Under the pieces are notes generated by a model, which worked only from the letters and a program-made list of their open reading frames with translations, did not search any database and had not been told where the DNA came from. A DNA stretch of 64,000 nucleotides. It comes from Hyaloraphidium curvatum. Its lineage: Eukaryota > Monoblepharomycota > Hyaloraphidiomycetes > Hyaloraphidiales > Hyaloraphidiaceae. Within the stretch, counting starts at the first letter, position 1, and the number at the start of each line of letters is the position of its first letter. The DNA is taken from NCBI GenBank assembly GCA_025558095.1, contig JAIVFI010000033.1, positions 1 through 64,000 on the forward strand, written 5' to 3'. This document shows, piece after piece, positions 28,496 through 38,124 of this stretch. The position numbers and the translations under genes are program-made.

Positions 28496-30394
28496 ATGGC
28501 GCCTTCCGCGGCGTGCGCGGCGTGCGCGACGACGGGGCTTCCGTGCGATGGCGGGCGGCCGCGGTGCCGCAACTGCCTGCTGGCGGGTCGCACCTGTTCT
28601 CCGCTGGGCGTGCTCCCCGCGGTGCCGCCGCCGCGGACGGCCCCGGGGTCGCCGCCGCCGGTCTCCACGCCCTCGCCGCAATCGCCCGACTCGCCGGCGT
28701 CGGCGACGTCTCAGCACTCGCTGGGCAGCGTGCCGCTCAGCAGCCTGCCTGTGGTGCCGCTCCCGGCGCCGCCGCTCTCGCCCATAGCCAGCGGCCTCGG
28801 CCTCGCGCCCGGCGCGTTCCCCGTGCTCGTGGACTTGTTCTTTTCCGGCAACGCTTTTTCCCTGATGCACCGCGGGATTTTCCAGCTGTCGAACGGGTCG
28901 CCGGGCGCCGCGGTGCTCGCGCCAAAGGGCGTCGGCCGCGCCTACCGCCACCCGCTGGTGCTGCTCGTCGTCGCGTGGATCGGCTGCCGCACCGCCGCAG
29001 TTGGCAGGGACGATTCGGCTGGGGAGGCATCGCTGGTCGACGGCTCGCTGGGCGCGCTGGCCAATCGCCTCCGGGCCGCCGTCGAGCGCGAGATGGAGGC
29101 GCAGTTCCGCCGCATCTTTGCCGAGGTGCGCACCGCCGGCGTGCGGGGGCGGGCGGCCATGACGCCGGACAATTTGGCGGTGGTGCTGGCCGCGCTGCTG
29201 TCCCTGCGGGCGTTCCGGCTGGACCGCTCGGGGCCCTTCACGAGCTTCCTGCCCTTCCTTGTCACCGTGCTGAACCTCATCCGCGAGATGGGCGTGGTGG
29301 CGGAGCTCGCGGCCGCGCGGAACCGGCCGGCGGACCCCGAGACCTTCGTGCTGGACCAGGAGTGGCTCTCGGCGCTGTGGGCCGCCGTGGTCTTTGACCT
29401 GAACACCTTTTCGGGCAAGCTCAAGGGCGAGGTGGTCATCCCCTGGGCCGAGATCAACCAGCTGCAGTTCCCGGCCGCGCCCAAGGTGGTCGAAGGCGCC
29501 GCGCACCTCTGCGCCGCCCCGGACTCGGGCCTGCTCATCGACGCGCACTCGTCCGCCCCCGCGGTGGCCGAGCGGATCGCCGACGTGGTCGCCACCGCCT
29601 CCCCCCGTCCTTACTCGTTCGCCGCCTCGGGCCTCCCCGCGTTCGCGTTCGCCGTCGCCGCGCTCCGCGCGCGCGTGCGCTCCCTCGAGGCCACGTTGGC
29701 CGGCGCCGCGCTCTCCATGGCGGACCTCGCGATCGTGGAGGACCACGTCCGCCGCGGTGCCGTGGCTCCCAACCCCGCCGTCGCGGGCCACCCCGACATC
29801 CACCGTCTCCTGCGCCGCCGGCGTGAACTGCTGGACGTCGTCGCCGCCCTGCGCTCCGCCCTCCCCAAGGACCTTGCCGCGATGCACTCCCGCGGCTCCG
29901 TCCCCGAGATCCTCGCGTACTCCCTCCGCACCTTCTCCGACCCGCGCACCTACGACCTCTGGACCCTCCTCCTCTTTTTCGCCTACACCGAGACCGTCCT
30001 CCTCGGCCAATCGCACGAGGTACACCCCCGCGCCATGCCCGACCCCATGGGATGGGACGGGCTGTACGCGCTCACCCCCGACTTTCTGTCGTCGGTGGAG
30101 CTCGTGGGCACCGCCTCCTCCTACGCCCGCTCGCTCATCTCGCACCGCCGCGCCGCCGGCGCCGTCCTGCCGCCCATCGCCACCTCGTCGTGGATCGCCT
30201 GCGCGGGCTTCTCCCTGGGCCTGGCGCAGTGGGTCCGGCTGCGGTTCCCGCGGAGCGAGGCGAACGCGGGGATCGCGGGCGGGTTGCTGGATTGCGCCGA
30301 GGGGTGCCTGGCGGGGGTGCGCAGCGCGGGGAGGTGGCATCCGAGGACGGAGGTGCTGGAGGGGGAGGTGGAGCGGGAGAGGGGGCTGGGTTGA
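28496..30394 (+). CDS. Zn2Cys6 fungal transcription factor
   Basis: A 632-residue single-exon regulator. The zinc cluster is at the extreme N-terminus: Cys at residues 7, 10, 17, 24, 27 and 34 (CX2CX6CX6CX2CX6C; CRNCLLAGRTC). A Pro/Ser-rich linker follows to about residue 85, and then the long helical middle homology region typical of this family (VLVDLFFSGNAFSLMHRGIF; HPLVLLVVAWIG; FRLDRSGPFTSFLPFLVTVL). The start ATG at 28496 puts the zinc cluster at the N-terminus as usual; an earlier in-frame codon would add 35 Arg/Gly-rich residues. The target pathway is unknown. Confidence 0.85.
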   Translation: MAPSAACAACATTGLPCDGGRPRCRNCLLAGRTCSPLGVLPAVPPPRTAPGSPPPVSTPSPQSPDSPASATSQHSLGSVPLSSLPVVPLPAPPLSPIASGLGLAPGAFPVLVDLFFSGNAFSLMHRGIFQLSNGSPGAAVLAPKGVGRAYRHPLVLLVVAWIGCRTAAVGRDDSAGEASLVDGSLGALANRLRAAVEREMEAQFRRIFAEVRTAGVRGRAAMTPDNLAVVLAALLSLRAFRLDRSGPFTSFLPFLVTVLNLIREMGVVAELAAARNRPADPETFVLDQEWLSALWAAVVFDLNTFSGKLKGEVVIPWAEINQLQFPAAPKVVEGAAHLCAAPDSGLLIDAHSSAPAVAERIADVVATASPRPYSFAASGLPAFAFAVAALRARVRSLEATLAGAALSMADLAIVEDHVRRGAVAPNPAVAGHPDIHRLLRRRRELLDVVAALRSALPKDLAAMHSRGSVPEILAYSLRTFSDPRTYDLWTLLLFFAYTETVLLGQSHEVHPRAMPDPMGWDGLYALTPDFLSSVELVGTASSYARSLISHRRAAGAVLPPIATSSWIACAGFSLGLAQWVRLRFPRSEANAGIAGGLLDCAEGCLAGVRSAGRWHPRTEVLEGEVERERGLG

Positions 30395-30479
30395 GGCGGG
30401 GACGGTCGGATGTGGCTCGGTCGGACACACGGTCTTCTGTCGCGGCCATTCTTTCCGACGTCTCTGCTTTCCACGTGCA

Positions 30480-31200
30480 CTCCGCGCTCCCGCAGTGAGG
30501 GGTGCAAAGCACGTAGAGCATGCGGTTCCTTGGGCCCACGGCTCCGTCCGGATCTTGGCCGCGTGCCCCGCGCCGCAAACCGCGCACTTCCACTGCCTCG
30601 AGTCCACCGCGCTGCGCTCCAATCCTCAATGTCCGGAAAGTCCCGCAGAAGGGTGGCATTCTCGAGAGAACGCGCTAGGTCAGCGGCTGGCAGCACGAAC
30701 GACGTTGGAATGCCATGGGCGTGCCGACAGGGTGGAAGACCATCAGAAGCGCGTCGCAGTGCTGCATGAAGGCAGACGTTCGACGCGAGCGCGCAAGTGC
30801 TGTCGAGAGAGAACCACCGGTTTGCGACGATGGTGACCTCCACGTCATTCACTCAATCTCTGAAAGCTCCACTAGCGAATTCCATCCGGATCCGGCACAC
30901 AATGTCGTGAACTGTCTGTCTGAGGTCCACTTGCACGTCTACATTGCTGATGTGTTTCGCAAAGGCTGCCCTGTCCATGGCGGACCAGAGTGGGCGCTCG
31001 GCCTCCAGGGGGGAAAGCTGCGATACGTCGATGACGGCATCGGAGGGAAACATGGGATTGCGCGGGTCGAAGACGTCTTTCGCCGCCATGTTGTGCGTTT
31101 CTGTTGTTCTGTCGGGGGCGATGACATCGCCGGCCCAGGTGCACACCCCAATCACCACAAGAAAGACACGAGGCCGGCACGGGATGCTTCGAAAAGGAGT
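30480..31200 (-). pseudogene. Possible decayed gene with zinc-ribbon-like end
   Basis: On the minus strand a protein-like frame enters at about 31200 (RVFLVVIGVCTWAGDVIAP, with a hydrophobic start) and runs to a TGA at 30853-30855. It then continues in the same frame (VNDVEVTIVANRWFSLDS) to about 30615. After a one-base shift the next frame contains WKCAVCGAG and CSTCFAPL, a CxxC...CxxC pair like a small zinc ribbon. No GT-AG pair removes the stop or the shift. No in-frame ATG precedes the first part. It could be a pseudogene, or two small genes whose starts are not recognised. Confidence 0.3.
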
Positions 31201-31347
31201 AATCTCTTGAGAGTGGAGTGGAATGGCTGAGCCGGACTTCGTAACCGAGGGAAAGAACGAGAGACCAAGCAGACCCAGTCACGAACGACCATTCATTCAG
31301 CCCGGCCCGCAACACAAGCGGCGGCCACATACAAGGCCCCCGGCCCC

Positions 31348-34179
31348 TTACGTTATGCACCCGTACTCCGCCAGCAGCCCCTCTATCCGCTCCTTCCCGA
31401 ACGGCTTGGAGATGGCCCCGTCCGCCCCGCACCGCGCCCACTCCTGCTCCGGCCCCGCGCCCACCTGGTTCGCCGTGGTGATCACCACCGGCATCTCGTG
31501 GTACGCCTTCCCACCGGGTCCCACCAGCGTCCCGGCGCTCGGCGCGTTGCTCGCCGCGGGCAGCCTCGCCGAACCCTCGGCGAGCAGCCCCCTGATCTCG
31601 CGGGTGGCAGCGTACCCGTCCATCACCGGCATCACAATGTCCATCAGCAGCAGCGCGTACTCCCTCCCCCCCTCCGCATCCCTTCGCACCGCGTCCACCG
31701 CCTCTCGGCCGTTCTCCGCCTCGTCCACGCGCCACTCGTCCACCCGCGCGCCGCGGCGGTCGAGGATCGAGCGCAGCATGCGGACGAGGATGCGGCGGTT
31801 GATGGCCGAGTCGTCCGTGACGAGGATGCGGCGCACGCGGGGGGGAGGGGCGTCGGCGTCGTCCTCCGGCGTGGCGGGTTCGGGCTCCGCTGCCGCCGCG
31901 ACCGCCGACACCGGCGCCTCCCCCGGTCCCGGTTCCGCCCGCGCGAGCTGCACCATCTCCGGCGCAGCCACCATCTCTCGCTCCCCATCAGCGGGTTCCG
32001 GTTCCGCGCACTCCCTCAGGGGTATCCAGAACGCAAACTCGGTCCCCACCCCCACCTCGCTCTCGGCCCCGATCTCGCCCCCCATCAGCGCCACGATCTG
32101 CGCCGCGATCGCCAGCCCGAGCCCGGACCCGCCGTAGTCCCTCGCGGTGCTCGCCGAGGCCTGCGTCCAGGGCTGGAACAGCGTGCCGAGGACGTCGGGG
32201 CGGATGCCGATGCCCGTGTCGCGGCACGAGATGCGGAGGCAGTCCCGCGGGGGTTCGTCGACGGCGACGAGGGTCGAGTCCGAGGGCGGTTTGCGCGGGG
32301 GCATGGGTTGCCGCGCCACGGTCAATGAAACGGAGCCGCCGGGCTTGGTGAACTTGAACCCGTTTGAGAGGAGGTTGTTGACGACCTGCTGCAGACGGAG
32401 GGGGTCGCAGAGCACGTGGCTGGGCACGTCGGGCGCGACGGAGAAGGAGAAGCGGATGCCCTGGGTGCGGGAGGTCTCGCCGGCCATGGTGGCCACGGTC
32501 TCGAGGAGCGCGCGCAGGTCGACGGGCAGGCTTTCGAGCTTGACGGCGCCGGATTCGAAGCGCCCGGCGTCGAGGACGTCCGAGAGGAGGGCGAGCATGT
32601 AGGTCGTGCATAGGTGGATGGCGCGGAGCGGGTCCGCGTCCTCGTCGGTGCGCGCAACCAGCTCCGACGCGTCCACGTCGCGCGGGAAGCCGGTCGGCGA
32701 TTCGAGGGGCAGCGACGACGCGGGCCGCACGGGGAGCAGCGCCGCGCGCTCCTCCATGAGCGTGTCCGCAAGGTTGCTCACCGCATGCAAGGGGTTGCGC
32801 AGCTCGTGGCACAGGAACCCGATGAAGTTGGCCTTGTCTCTGTCCGCACGCTCGGCGGCCAGCCTGGCCTCGCGGAGCTGCGCCGTGCGCACGCGGACCT
32901 GCTCCTCGATGCTCTCCCGCGCACGCCGCACGGCGGCGAGCATGTCGCAGAAGACGAGGGCGGTGAAGACGCTGACGGCCACGCAGACCTGCGTCCAGAC
33001 GAGGTGGTCGACGAGGGCGTTGAGAGGCGGGCGCGGGGTGAGGTTGGCGTTGGTGAGAGGGATGACTGGAAAGGGGGAGCATGAGGACCGCTTCCCGCGC
33101 GGCGGCCCACAGCATTGGTACGCACCGGTGATGGAAATCACGCCCAGCACCATGCAGCAGAACGTCGCCCCACGTATGCCCGTGATCCATGCGGCCAGGA
33201 GGATGAGCGGCTGGCTCAGGAACAGCCCGACGATGGTCGCGAGGATGATAAAGTCGTGTATGTACAGGCTCATGAGCAGCGGTACCGCAACGAGCAGCAC
33301 GACGATGAGCGCCGACCCCGCCGTGCGCCACGGGTGGCGAGTGAAGGTGCGGAGGGTGGGGGGCACCCGCACGACGGTCATGACGAAGGGGGCGAATGCG
33401 ACGACGGGCCCGATGTCGAGCCAGCGCAGGAACATCGACTGGTACGTGGTCGTGTCCTGCATGTTGCGCAGGACGAGCATGACCTGGGCGTAGAGCGCGT
33501 TGCACGGCCAGACGAACGCCGTGCCGATGGCGAAGGCGGCCACGTGCCACGCCTTGGACAGGTCCACGGGGACGCCCGGCCGGCGCGAAAAGACCGAGGC
33601 GCAGAAGAGGGTTGTGTGCGCGACGAGGAGGATTTCGAGGAGGTTCACGCCGGCCAGGCCGGCGGCCAGGGTGGCAGCCTTGCCGCCGATGTAGTACGAG
33701 GCGACGAAGTTGGTGAGGTAGGTCGCCGGCGGCAGCAGCAGCCTCGCGCGCCACGACAGGCCGCACACGGCGCCGATCATGATGCCGTTGGGCAGCCAGG
33801 CGCCGGAGAACTCGAACTCTGCGTAGAAGCGGCGGTTCACGGCGACGCAGGCGGCGAACAGGCAGCAGAAGAAGACGGTGGCGGCGGCGGCCTTGAGCCA
33901 CTCTGTGCGGCGCGCCGGCGGGGAGGGCGTGCCGGTGCCGGGCGGGGGGGCGAGGCCGAGGCACGCGGCGACGGTGCGGGCGGTCCACGCGATGGGCGGC
34001 GGCTTCTCCCTCGAGAGCGGCCCCTCCTCGCCGAGCGACACCAGCGAGTCGCTGTCCCACACGCGCGACGACGTGACCGAGCCGGAGAGCCGCGGCTCCG
34101 TGGGCGGCGCGCCGGCGGGCGCGGGCGGTGCCGCGGGGGCCGCGCCGGCCGGCCGCGCCGCGCCGCCGTCCGCGCCCAT
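31348..34179 (-). CDS. Hybrid histidine kinase with MASE1-like membrane sensor
   Basis: A 943-codon frame. After about 85 disordered residues, a MASE1-like integral membrane sensor of roughly eight helices occupies residues about 95-400 (SGAWLPNGIMIGAVCGLSWR; LPPATYLTNFVASYYIGG). Then follow a HisKA domain with phospho-acceptor His (FIGFLCHELRNPLHAVSNL, near 455), an ATPase domain with N box NNLLSNGFKFT, G1 DTGIGIRPD and G2 GGSGLGLAIA, an acidic linker, and a receiver domain with ILVTDDSAINRR, phospho-acceptor Asp in LLLMDIVMPVMDG and Lys in ISKPFGKE. All catalytic boxes are intact, so it should autophosphorylate and pass phosphate to its own receiver and then to an Hpt protein. A 45-base in-frame segment (33066-33110) has GT-AG ends and may be an intron. 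The signal is unknown. Confidence 0.92.
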   Translation of the reverse strand: MGADGGAARPAGAAPAAPPAPAGAPPTEPRLSGSVTSSRVWDSDSLVSLGEEGPLSREKPPPIAWTARTVAACLGLAPPPGTGTPSPPARRTEWLKAAAATVFFCCLFAACVAVNRRFYAEFEFSGAWLPNGIMIGAVCGLSWRARLLLPPATYLTNFVASYYIGGKAATLAAGLAGVNLLEILLVAHTTLFCASVFSRRPGVPVDLSKAWHVAAFAIGTAFVWPCNALYAQVMLVLRNMQDTTTYQSMFLRWLDIGPVVAFAPFVMTVVRVPPTLRTFTRHPWRTAGSALIVVLLVAVPLLMSLYIHDFIILATIVGLFLSQPLILLAAWITGIRGATFCCMVLGVISITGAYQCCGPPRGKRSSCSPFPVIPLTNANLTPRPPLNALVDHLVWTQVCVAVSVFTALVFCDMLAAVRRARESIEEQVRVRTAQLREARLAAERADRDKANFIGFLCHELRNPLHAVSNLADTLMEERAALLPVRPASSLPLESPTGFPRDVDASELVARTDEDADPLRAIHLCTTYMLALLSDVLDAGRFESGAVKLESLPVDLRALLETVATMAGETSRTQGIRFSFSVAPDVPSHVLCDPLRLQQVVNNLLSNGFKFTKPGGSVSLTVARQPMPPRKPPSDSTLVAVDEPPRDCLRISCRDTGIGIRPDVLGTLFQPWTQASASTARDYGGSGLGLAIAAQIVALMGGEIGAESEVGVGTEFAFWIPLRECAEPEPADGEREMVAAPEMVQLARAEPGPGEAPVSAVAAAAEPEPATPEDDADAPPPRVRRILVTDDSAINRRILVRMLRSILDRRGARVDEWRVDEAENGREAVDAVRRDAEGGREYALLLMDIVMPVMDGYAATREIRGLLAEGSARLPAASNAPSAGTLVGPGGKAYHEMPVVITTANQVGAGPEQEWARCGADGAISKPFGKERIEGLLAEYGCIT

Positions 34180-35246
34180 CGCGGTGCGAGAAGCGAGCTG
34201 CGTCTGCGCGAGCGCCGTGCCCGTCCGCCGGGGATGGCCGGTGGCCAGGTGCGGAGGAGGACGGCCGGCCGATCTGGCTCCCGCGGCCCGGATTACGTCA
34301 GGCGCAAAGCCTACCGCCCGCGACAGCTGATTGCCGCGCCGGACGCCTTGTCGCGAGGCCGAAAAGCGGCGGAGTGAGGTGGATCGGCGGCCAACCAGAT
34401 TTGCCGATGGCCTCCGCGGCCCCGCGCCGGGGACGGAGGCGGAGGACGCTGACCTAGGGACCTTTGCGCAGCGATCGGGGAAGGACATCAAGGACACTGC
34501 ACAGCAGCACAAAAAGGTCTGCCTTCCGGGGCGGGCTCGCTGGGGAGGATCCATCGGCCGCCACGGGGACCTCCGAGGCAGAGCGACGGGCGCCGCGCTT
34601 GGGCTTGCACGGCTGTAGGAGCCGGACGTCGCAAAGCCGCCGGTCGCTACGGGATCGACGGCCCTTCTTCCGTCCGACGATGGTCCCTGTACGTCACGCA
34701 GACGCGCAGATCGATCTAGTTTGGTGGCCCGCCACCCGCACCGGCACTCCGCACAACCAGAAACGCCGACGCACAACCCACCCCTGGTCAAATTCCGCTC
34801 ATGAAGTCTCGAGTCCAATCGCACGGATCGCCCCGAAGCGGCACCCCTCCCGAGTTTCCAGTTATCTCCGACGACAGGCCGAAGAAAGCTTCGGCGGAGC
34901 AAGAAGCACCTGGCGTTCGCCCGCGAGGACCGGGGACGCAAGGATGGTGACGGTGGCCAAGACCCCTTCGGACAAAAGAGCGGGGCGCAACGCGATGGCG
35001 CAGATCCGGCGCGTCGTTGGGGGGCTTTCCGGATGACTGAAGCGCGGGCTGTGATGCAATATACCCTTCATCGACCATCCACGTCACTTTCGCACGTCAG
35101 AAACCCGAGAGCGCCCCATATGCCCGTGTCCCTAGCCTTGCCGGGGACAATCTTGCCGGTAGTTAAAAGGTGATGCTTTGCGATATTTGATACGTGGCGA
35201 CTTATAATGATGACCTTCCCTCCGAACTCAGGAGCTCCCCAATGAT
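34180..35246. other. Intergenic region
   Basis: About 1.07 kb upstream of the histidine kinase and downstream of the Cys-rich secreted protein gene. Several open frames exist but none has protein-like composition or a motif. No RNA gene was recognised. Confidence 0.4.
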
Positions 35247-35952
35247 CTACGAAGGGCTGATGCACGCGCCCATGTCGCACGTGAGCTGGCCGTCGCACAC
35301 GTCTCCGGGACAGCACGACTGGTCCTCCGCGCCGCACGCCACGCAGACAAAGGAAGCGCACTGGCTACCCGGGTTGCACCTGTTCCCCGTGCAGCACGCC
35401 TGGCCGTCGTTCCCGCAAGCCCTGCACAGGTTCCCTGCCAGGCAGTCGAGCCCGAACGTGCAGGCGTCCCCCGAGGTGCAGCACGGCTCGGATTCACCGC
35501 CGCAGGTGGCGCAGAGCCCTTCGTAGCAGGCGGCGGTCTCGGAGCTGCATTTCGTCGTCCCGGTGCAGCACGCCTCGCCGAGGGCACCGCACGGAACCGG
35601 GTCGGAGGAGGTGTAGCGGCGGTACAGGCCGGGTTGGCCGTCGGAGTAGTACACGCACGATACGGGGCCATCGGTCACGCCGTACTCGCTGCAGTCGAGT
35701 GTCAGGAGCGCTGTCATCGGAGAACACCCCGCTGCTGCTCACCAGTAGGCCTCCACCGGGCAGTCCGCGCAGCTTTCGGCGCGCATCGTCGTAACGTTGC
35801 GCCCGCGAAGGAGATTCGGTGCGGGCCTGGAGAGGGCGCATCGTCAGAGGCCGGTGGCACGGGGGACCGGAAACCGGGGACACCCACGCGGCCTGGACGC
35901 TGGTGCCGGCGAGCGCGAGGGCGAGGAGGAGGACGGTGGCGATGCAGATCAT
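35247..35952 (-). CDS. Small secreted protein with three disulfide-rich repeats
   Basis: Two exons, 35952-35757 and 35710-35247 (46-base intron, phase 1), give 219 residues. A signal peptide is clear (MICIATVLLLALALAGTSVQ, cleavage probably near A-A-W). After a basic spacer of about 45 residues, the C-terminal half consists of three tandem Cys-rich units of about 30 residues. The pattern is ACG, then four residues, CC, about four residues, C, about six residues, C, about five residues, C, then CG. This knottin-like repeat pattern occurs in secreted proteins of many bacteria and protists, with adhesion, inhibitor or unknown roles. Nothing here shows a specific activity. The gene lies on its own, about 580 bases from the next start. 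Confidence 0.75.
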
Positions 35953-36530
35953 TGCTTGCTTGCTGTCGTGCTTCTCGTTTCTTCTGCTTTCTTGCGGGCA
36001 GTGTTTCTCGAAACCTGGTGTGGCGGTGATCCCCTGAGGACATGCGGACGGCAAGGAAGCGGCCCGCACGGTGGCCAAGCTCGGCCATCCCTCTGATCCC
36101 CGAATCCCCCCTGCATCCCTGGGCGCGCCGCATCGCACCATAACCAGGACAATGCAGGCAGCGAAATCATCAGCACGAACAATCTGCGTTCCGGAAGTTC
36201 CGAGGGCCGCTGCCTGTGCTTCGGGGCAGGATACTGCGTGGGCCGGAAAATCGGAAGCGCAATATGCGCAATATGCGGCGTCCCTCCGCGGGCTTGCCAC
36301 TGGGACACCGCAGGCGGCGAGGAGCCTAAAATAGAGCACAACCGGTGGCAAATCGACAATGCAGTACCGCAGCAAATCACATCCGGTTGCATTACAACAA
36401 CCCCCGCCCCATCCGCCGTCCGTCTTCCGCGACACCAGCGATCTCGTCTCCACCCGTCCATGTGCCACCTATCCCTCCCAATCACGCCTTCGTCCTGCCG
36501 ACGTAGCTGCCCTCCGGCGTGAAGCTCCGT
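35953..36530. other. Intergenic region
   Basis: About 580 bases between two minus-strand genes, with more A/T than coding regions. It presumably holds the promoter of the Cys-rich secreted protein and the 3' region of the OLA1 gene. No feature was recognised. Confidence 0.4.
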
Positions 36531-37807
36531 CTACTTCTTCTTATCCGAAGTCACGTTGAACTGAAAATGCACAATGTCCCCGCTCTGCACCACGTACGCC
36601 TTGCCCTCGATCCTGTATTTCCCGGCGGCCTTGACCGCCGCCATCGACTTTTGCCCTCCAGAGAGGTCCTTGAAGTCCTGGAACGCGCACACCTCCGCCT
36701 TGATGAAGCCGCGTTCGAAATCAGAGTGGATGCACTGCAAGACACGGAACTATGTAAGGAGAGCGCAGACGCGAGAGGACGGCGAAAGCAACGCACCCCA
36801 GCCGCCTCAGGTGCGGTCGCGCCGTTATACACCGTCCATGCGCGCACCTCCTTCTCGCCCGCGGTGAAGAAGTAGATTAGGTTGAGGACCGAGAAGCCGA
36901 CGGTCACCATCCGCGGGATCATGCTCGCGGCCGGAGCCCCGACGCCCTGCGCGACGAGGGCCGCGGTCCCCTCGGCATCGCCGCGGAGGTTCCACAGCTC
37001 CTGCTCGAACTCGATGGAGAAGGGGAGCATCGTGGCGCCGGGGTCCTTCTCGTCGATCCACGCCTTGATTTTCGGCAGCCACTTGTTCTTTTTCCGCAGG
37101 AAATCGTCCTTGGAGAGGTTGACGAGGTACACGCAGGGCTTCGTCGTGATGAAGCGCATCTTCTCGTTGATGAGCTCGACCTCGCCCGTGTTCCATTCGC
37201 CCGCGCGCACGGGGACGTTCTTTTCCAGCATCGACAGCACCTTCTCCTTGACGTCGAGGAAGGTCGGGGACAGCTTGAACTTGCCCTGCGACTTCTTGAC
37301 CGCCACCTCCTCGGCTTCTATCGCCTTCTTCGCCGTCTCCAGGTCCTTCAGGCACAGCTCCGTCTGGATCGTGTCGAGGTCCCTGACCGGGTCCACGGTA
37401 TCGTCCACGTGAACCACCTCGGAGTTGTCGAACGCGCGCACGACGTGGAAGTAGCCGTCGACGGCCTGGATGTGCGACAGGAACGCATTGCCCAGCCCCG
37501 CACCCGTCGAGGCCCCCCTGATCAGCCCGGCGATGTCGGTGACGTGAAGGTAGGGCGGGTAGGTCGACGGCGGCTTCCAGAGCTCGCAGAGGTAGTCGTA
37601 TCGGGCGTCGGGCACGGGGCAGCGCGACTCGTTGGGGTCGATCGTGCAGAAGGGGAAGTTGGAAGCGGCCGCCGACTGGTCGCAGAGCAGGTTGAAGAGC
37701 GAGGATTTGCCGACGTTGGGCAGCCCGACGACGCCCATCCGCAGGTTGGACCGCACGCGCCCGAACCGCGCCGCGGGCGGCGCCGGCCCGGCCTTTTTCG
37801 GCGGCAT
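36531..37807 (-). CDS. OLA1: Obg-like ATPase 1 (OLA1/YchF family)
   Basis: A cytosolic P-loop NTPase of the conserved YchF/OLA1 family, which binds ribosomes and prefers ATP to GTP. Exons 37807-36797 and 36734-36531 (62-base intron, phase 0) give 404 residues. Seen: P-loop [15 protein letters not shown], the switch region [17 protein letters not shown], Walker B-type [19 protein letters not shown], the coiled-coil insertion ([20 protein letters not shown]), the modified G4 region YLVNLSKDD in place of NKxD, and a C-terminal TGS domain ([33 protein letters not shown]). Length and order match the family. The intron falls just before the TGS domain's CIHSDFERG. Confidence 0.95.
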
Positions 37808-38124
37808 TCAAGAGACGGGTCGGAGGTGAAGGATGGTGCGAGGGACGGCCAGAGGACCGGCACGTCTTTGAATGAGAAGGCGGTGTGGGGTTGTTTATTG
37901 TGGCGTCGAGTGGCGCCGCTGGATCCGCCTGAGGCGTCTGCCTCGGCAGAGGAATGCGAGAAAACCGCACCTCTGAACTGCAGCAGGCATGGGAATATGA
38001 CCGCGCGCGTGGCTGGTCGGTGGTCCTTTGACGCGGGGATCAGGAGATCAAGGAGCGTCCCTCTTTTGGCCATCGATGCCAAACTACAGGCCTCACTGCC
38101 GACCGGAAGCGCTCCCGCCACATG

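Noticed and set aside
28328-30622. A 764-codon open frame opposite the second Zn2Cys6 gene
   Set aside because: Arg/Gly/Ala/His-rich with no motif; it is the antisense shadow of a GC-rich coding region. Only its first part, upstream of the regulator's stop, was considered (zinc-ribbon relic).
35247-35952. Calling the Cys-rich secreted protein a toxin
   Set aside because: The repeat spacing alone is shared by many harmless secreted proteins, and nothing in sequence or context supports toxicity.
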